Source: Chloroflexota bacterium (GTDB lineage Bacteria > Chloroflexota > Anaerolineae > Aggregatilineales > Phototrophicaceae). Taken from it: a stretch of 8,962 bases of DNA. Of the stretch, positions 5,971 to 8,962 are shown piece by piece (positions within the stretch are counted from its first letter, which is position 1; each line of letters begins with the position of its first letter). The notes beneath the pieces are model-generated. The model was not told the DNA's origin. It did not search any database and saw nothing but the letters and a program-made list of their open reading frames with translations. Position numbers and translations under genes: made by a program. The stretch covers positions 1-8,962 of the forward strand of contig JAADYY010000710.1 of NCBI GenBank assembly GCA_010092805.1, in the 5' to 3' direction.

Positions 5971-7728
5971 ATGTACATTCTCGGAATCAATGCGTATCAC
6001 GGCGGGGCGTCGGCTTGCTTGATCGCGGACGGTCAGCTCATCGCCGCCGCCGAAGAAGAGCGCTTCAACCGCGTCAAGTATTGGGCGGGCTTCCCTGTGC
6101 AGGCGATCCGCTACGTGCTGAGCGAAGCGGGGATCACGCCGTATGACGTGGATCATGTGGGCGTGAGCCGCGATCCGCAGGCCAATTTCATGGCGGGGGT
6201 ACGCTTCGCGCTGATGCAGCGGCCCGGCCTCGGTTTGATCCGTGACCGCCTGAGCAACACACGTCAGGTCGGCTCGCTCAAGCAGGATTTCACACGCCAT
6301 CTGGAACTCAATGGTCTGGATGTGCGGGCGCAGTTCCACAACGTCGAACATCATCTGGCACACATGGCGAGCGCGTTTTTCGTCTCGCCGTTCGCTGAAG
6401 CGGCGGTGCTCTCGGTCGATGGCTCCGGCGATTTCGTCACCACCATGTGGGGCACGGGCCAGGCCAATCACCTGCACATCGATGAGCGCATCTACTTCCC
6501 GCATTCGCTGGGGATCTATTACGCCGCGCTGTCGCAGTGGTTGGGGTTTATCAACTACGGCGACGAGGGCAAGGTGATGGGCCTGGCCCCCTACGGCACC
6601 CCGAAGTATCTCGATGAGATGCGCCGGATCGTGCGGGTGCAGCGCGACGGGACATTTGATCTCGACCTGGATTACTTTGTGCATCACCGCGAAGGTGCAG
6701 CGATGACCTGGGACGACGGCTCGCCAACGGTCGGCACGCTGTATTCACGCAAATTGATCGATCTGTTCGGCCAGCCGCGCGCCAAACGCGACGAAATCAC
6801 CGCACATCATCAGGATGTGGCCGCGTCGTTGCAAGCGATGCTAGAGGAAGCGGAATTCGCGCTGGTCAATCGATTGCACGCCGAAACCGGGCATCAAGCG
6901 CTGTGCCTGGCGGGCGGTGTGGCGCTCAACAGCGTGTTCAACGGCAAGGTGCTGCCGCAAACGGGCTTTGAGGACATTTACATTCAGCCAGCGGCGGGGG
7001 ATGCGGGCACGGCGCTCGGTGTGTGCTATTACATCTACCATCAGACTCTGGGCCAGCCGCGCGCTTACGTCATGGATCAGGCGTATACTGGCCCCGGCTT
7101 CGACAACGACACGATCCAGGCGGAGTTGGAGCGGCATGGACTGCACTGCCAGCAGCTTGACGAGCCGGCGCTGCTTCAACGGGCTGCGGAGGCGGTCGCG
7201 GCGGGCAAGGTGTTGGGCTGGTTTCAGGGCCGCATGGAGTGGGGGCCGCGTGCGCTGGGCAACCGCAGCATCGTGGCCGACCCGCGCCGCCACGACATGA
7301 AAGACATCCTCAACGCACGCATCAAGCGCCGCGAGCAGTTTCGCCCGTTCGCGCCCTCGGTGCTGAGCGAAGCGACCGGTGCTTACTTCGACCAGACCTA
7401 CCCCGACCCATTCATGCTCAAGGTGTATGGGGTGCTGCCCGAAAAACACGCCGAGATCCCGGCGGTGACGCATGTTGATGGCAGTGGGCGGCTGCAAACC
7501 GTCGATCAGGCGACCGCGCCGCGCTACTGGGCGCTGATCAACAGGTTTGGCGAATTGACGGGCACGCCGCTGGTGCTCAACACATCGTTCAACGAGAAGG
7601 AACCGATTGTTTGCACCCCGGCAGACGCCATCGACTGCTTCCTGCGCACGCGGATGGACGCACTGGGGATCGGTGATTTTTTTGTCGAGCGTGACCCCGA
7701 TCAGCCTGCGCCGCCGGCGGCAAATTAA
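5971..7728 (+). CDS. Carbamoyltransferase of the NodU/CmcH/TobZ family
   Basis: The family transfers a carbamoyl group from carbamoyl phosphate to a hydroxyl of a sugar or natural product, with ATP-derived carbamoyl adenylate as intermediate. The start is ATG 5971, 6 nt after AGGAG; a GTG at 5968 is in frame but badly spaced. The protein is full length (585 aa). The N-terminal ASKHA/Kae1-like part has GINAYHGGAS and EEERFNRVK near the start, HNVEHHLAH (123-131, metal-binding His), VDGSGD (149-154) and LAGGVALNS (313-321). The C-terminal YrdC-like part has GRMEWGPRALGNRS (420-433) and LNTSFNEKEPIV (536-547). All hallmark motifs are intact. No glycosyltransferase, sugar-nucleotide or polyketide genes flank it, so the acceptor is unknown. 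It has its own promoter and operator-like repeat, and the dps gene behind it has a separate promoter. Confidence 0.93.
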   Translation: MYILGINAYHGGASACLIADGQLIAAAEEERFNRVKYWAGFPVQAIRYVLSEAGITPYDVDHVGVSRDPQANFMAGVRFALMQRPGLGLIRDRLSNTRQVGSLKQDFTRHLELNGLDVRAQFHNVEHHLAHMASAFFVSPFAEAAVLSVDGSGDFVTTMWGTGQANHLHIDERIYFPHSLGIYYAALSQWLGFINYGDEGKVMGLAPYGTPKYLDEMRRIVRVQRDGTFDLDLDYFVHHREGAAMTWDDGSPTVGTLYSRKLIDLFGQPRAKRDEITAHHQDVAASLQAMLEEAEFALVNRLHAETGHQALCLAGGVALNSVFNGKVLPQTGFEDIYIQPAAGDAGTALGVCYYIYHQTLGQPRAYVMDQAYTGPGFDNDTIQAELERHGLHCQQLDEPALLQRAAEAVAAGKVLGWFQGRMEWGPRALGNRSIVADPRRHDMKDILNARIKRREQFRPFAPSVLSEATGAYFDQTYPDPFMLKVYGVLPEKHAEIPAVTHVDGSGRLQTVDQATAPRYWALINRFGELTGTPLVLNTSFNEKEPIVCTPADAIDCFLRTRMDALGIGDFFVERDPDQPAPPAAN

Positions 7729-7745
7729 GCCGCAGATGAGCGATT

Positions 7746-7774
7746 TTGATCGAGGCGCGCGGGCGCAGTATACT
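7746..7774 (+). promoter_or_regulatory. Putative sigma-70-type promoter of dps
   Basis: TTGATC (7746-7751) and TATACT (7769-7774) are separated by the ideal 17 nt and match consensus at 4 of 6 and 5 of 6 positions. The ATG of dps follows 44 nt after the -10. An AT-rich stretch just downstream contains TGTA-10 nt-TACA (7787-7804), a short dyad that could be a regulator site. It is not a good match to any peroxide or iron box I know. Confidence 0.55.
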
Positions 7775-7817
7775 CATTTGTGACGATGTATATTAAGTAG
7801 TACATAAGGAGTATCTC

Positions 7818-8318
7818 ATGGACGCAACGGTTCCTACCACAATGGTACCCAACATCGGCATCAGCGATGAGAATCGCGCGGCAGTTGTCGCGATGCTCAA
7901 CCGTCGGCTGGCGGATACGTTCACGTTGTACACCAAAACGCGCAAGTATCATTGGAACGTGACCGGGATGCACTTCGCGGAGCTGCACGAGTTCTTCGAA
8001 GAGCAGTACACACAGCTCGATGAATCGATGGATCAGATTGCGGAGCGTGTGCGGCAGTTGGGCAGCTTTGCCATCGGTACGCTGGACGAATTCCGCGAGC
8101 AGACGACGATCAACGAAGCGCCCGGCACCGTGCCCGGCGACAAGGACATGATCCGCAACCTCATCAACGATCACGAAGCGCTGATCCGCCGTTTCCGCGA
8201 AGATGCGGAGCTGGCAATGGAAAGCTACAAGGATTCGGGCACCAACGACTTCTTGATCGGCCTGATGGAAATGCACGAAAAGATGGCCTGGATGCTGCGC
8301 GCGCATCTGGAAGGCTAG
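7818..8318 (+). CDS. dps: Dps-family DNA-protection / ferritin-like protein
   Basis: Dps proteins assemble into 12-subunit shells, oxidise Fe(II) with peroxide at sites between subunits, store the iron and often bind DNA. AAGGAG (7806-7811) lies 6 nt before the ATG. The 166 residues match the usual length. The inter-subunit ferroxidase ligands are all present with family spacing: His45 (YHWNVTG), His57 (ELHEFFEEQY), Asp72 and Glu76 (DESMDQIAER), equivalent to E. coli His51, His63, Asp78 and Glu82. The N-terminal tail (1-16) has no lysines or arginines, so DNA binding through the tail as in E. coli Dps is not supported, and an iron/peroxide role is more secure. It has its own promoter and is followed by a strong stem-loop, so it is probably a single-gene unit. 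Confidence 0.95.
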   Translation: MDATVPTTMVPNIGISDENRAAVVAMLNRRLADTFTLYTKTRKYHWNVTGMHFAELHEFFEEQYTQLDESMDQIAERVRQLGSFAIGTLDEFREQTTINEAPGTVPGDKDMIRNLINDHEALIRRFREDAELAMESYKDSGTNDFLIGLMEMHEKMAWMLRAHLEG

Positions 8319-8324
8319 GCCGAA

Positions 8325-8374
8325 CCCCGGTGCAAGCGCAGTGCGGGGCGAGATCGCGTGGTTGATCTCGCCCC
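8325..8374 (+). terminator. Stem-loop terminator-like structure after dps, with an overlapping alternative hairpin
   Basis: GGGGCGAGATC (8345-8355) and GATCTCGCCCC (8364-8374) form a perfect 11-bp stem with an 8-nt loop, 26 nt after the dps stop. No U-tract follows, so it may act as an intrinsic terminator of the U-less kind or as a 3' stabilising structure. A second hairpin, CCCCG (8325-8329) with CGGGG (8344-8348) and inner TGC/GCA, uses the same G run and excludes the first. Confidence 0.6.
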
Positions 8375-8464
8375 ATGCAGCCAATCCTGAAGCCGCGCTG
8401 GGTAATTTTCTCCAACCTTCGTGATTCCGCGTAATAGATCCACCTGTGCCCGTGTCCATAACCA

Positions 8465-8492
8465 TGTGCGCGTACGAAAGTGAGCGCGCACA
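8465..8492 (+). promoter_or_regulatory. Inverted repeat in the leader of the DUF427 gene
   Basis: TGTGCGCG (8465-8472) and CGCGCACA (8485-8492) are perfect 8-bp reverse complements around a 12-nt loop, ending 30 nt before the ATG at 8523 and outside the ribosome-binding site (AAAGGA, 8509-8514). It could be a regulator-binding site or a leader RNA hairpin. Confidence 0.45.
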
Positions 8493-8522
8493 CTGCAAGC
8501 GCTCAGCGAAAGGAAACGGACA

Positions 8523-8962
8523 ATGGCGGCACAGCGCTGGATTTTTGAACCGACTGGACGGCACGTTCATGTGGAATTCAACGGCGAGACCATCGCCGAC
8601 AGCAAGCGTGTGATGCTGATGATCGAGTCGTCGTATGAACTGCATTACTACTTCCCTGCCGAAGATGTGCGCACCGACCTGCTGACGGCGACCGGCGACA
8701 CACAGCACTCTGGCTACCGGGGCGATGCACACCTCTACACCCTCACGGTGGGCGACCGCAGCGCCGAAAACGCGGCCTGGACCTACCCGGAGACGCTGGG
8801 TGAGCGCCCGGATCTGAGTGGGTATTTCGCCTTCACGTGGAAGGCGATGGATCAGTGGATGGAAGAGGATGAGGTCGTGCTGGGCCACCCGCGCAACCCC
8901 TATCACCGCATCGATACGATTAAAAGTTCTCGCCACGTGCAGGTGGTGATCGATGGGGTGAC
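8523..8962 (+). CDS. DUF427 (NTP_transf_9) domain protein, 3' end outside window
   Basis: The ATG at 8523 follows AAAGGA by 8 nt, and 146 codons are open to the right edge. The sequence shows the DUF427 pattern: RHVHVEFNGETIADS (13-27), YYFPAEDVR with an acidic pair, AWTYPE, then FAFTWKAMDQW, EEDE (114-117) and HPRNPYHRID (122-131). The final stretch SSRHVQVVIDGV resembles residues 13-24, which suggests that a second copy of the domain begins at the edge, as in the family's tandem two-domain members. The domain is small and mostly beta, and its biochemical role is not established; the NTP_transf name should not be read as proof of activity. The gene lies downstream of dps but is separated from it by a stem-loop, so it is probably expressed on its own. 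Confidence 0.88.
   Translation, partial: MAAQRWIFEPTGRHVHVEFNGETIADSKRVMLMIESSYELHYYFPAEDVRTDLLTATGDTQHSGYRGDAHLYTLTVGDRSAENAAWTYPETLGERPDLSGYFAFTWKAMDQWMEEDEVVLGHPRNPYHRIDTIKSSRHVQVVIDGV

Larger units (their letters stand above)
8319..8522. other. Intergenic region between dps and the DUF427 gene
   Basis: These 204 bp hold the stem-loop after dps (8325-8374) and an inverted repeat in the leader of the next gene (8465-8492). No convincing promoter is visible in 8380-8460; the nearest candidate (TAATAG at 8432-8437) has no good -35. I find no small gene with a ribosome-binding site here. Confidence 0.5.

Noticed and set aside
5971..7728. The carbamoyltransferase as a TsaD/Kae1 tRNA-modification protein
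   Set aside because: It shares the ASKHA-type fold but has the HNVEHHLAH pattern, the GPRALGNRS motif and the C-terminal YrdC-like part that define the NodU/CmcH family.
7725..8936. A 403-codon open frame on the minus strand crossing dps, the intergenic region and the DUF427 gene
   Set aside because: Its length without stops is notable, but its composition is shadow-like, it covers the dps promoter and two start regions, and both opposing genes are certain from family motifs.

Overview
The window most likely comes from a GC-rich member of the Chloroflexota (Anaerolineae-like). This is inferred from protein style: Thr/Pro linkers of the TPTPT type on secreted proteins, a small lipoprotein next to a two-helix membrane protein, and the general codon usage. 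No rRNA or tRNA gene is present to prove it. I see no mobile element, integrase, CRISPR array or phage gene, and the region reads as ordinary chromosome.

Layout: one gene on the minus strand (1-1572, running off the left edge) encodes a secreted seven-repeat beta-propeller protein with a Thr-rich C-terminal linker. A 317-320 bp divergent intergenic region follows, with promoter-like and palindromic elements. All remaining genes are on the plus strand: lspA (signal peptidase II); a three-gene cluster of lipoprotein, two-helix membrane protein with a PLD-like cytoplasmic domain, and secreted clan GH-A glycosidase (2541-5900, gaps of 9 and 3-6 bp); a NodU/CmcH-type carbamoyltransferase with its own promoter and operator-like inverted repeat; dps; and the start of a DUF427 gene that runs off the right edge.

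How they fit together: lspA would mature lipoproteins such as the one encoded just downstream. The lipoprotein, membrane protein and glycosidase look co-transcribed and cover the outer face, membrane and exported space, so they may form one envelope or polysaccharide-related unit, but the shared task is unknown. The carbamoyltransferase sits without sugar-nucleotide or natural-product genes in view, so its acceptor cannot be read from context. Dps (iron and DNA protection) has a good promoter of its own and is followed by a strong stem-loop.

Nothing here amounts to a clear new defence or biosynthetic system. The best leads are the lipoprotein/PLD-like/glycosidase operon, the operator-like repeat overlapping the carbamoyltransferase ribosome-binding site, the A10 tract inside the propeller gene's repetitive linker, and an Asp-to-Asn change at a conserved LspA position.
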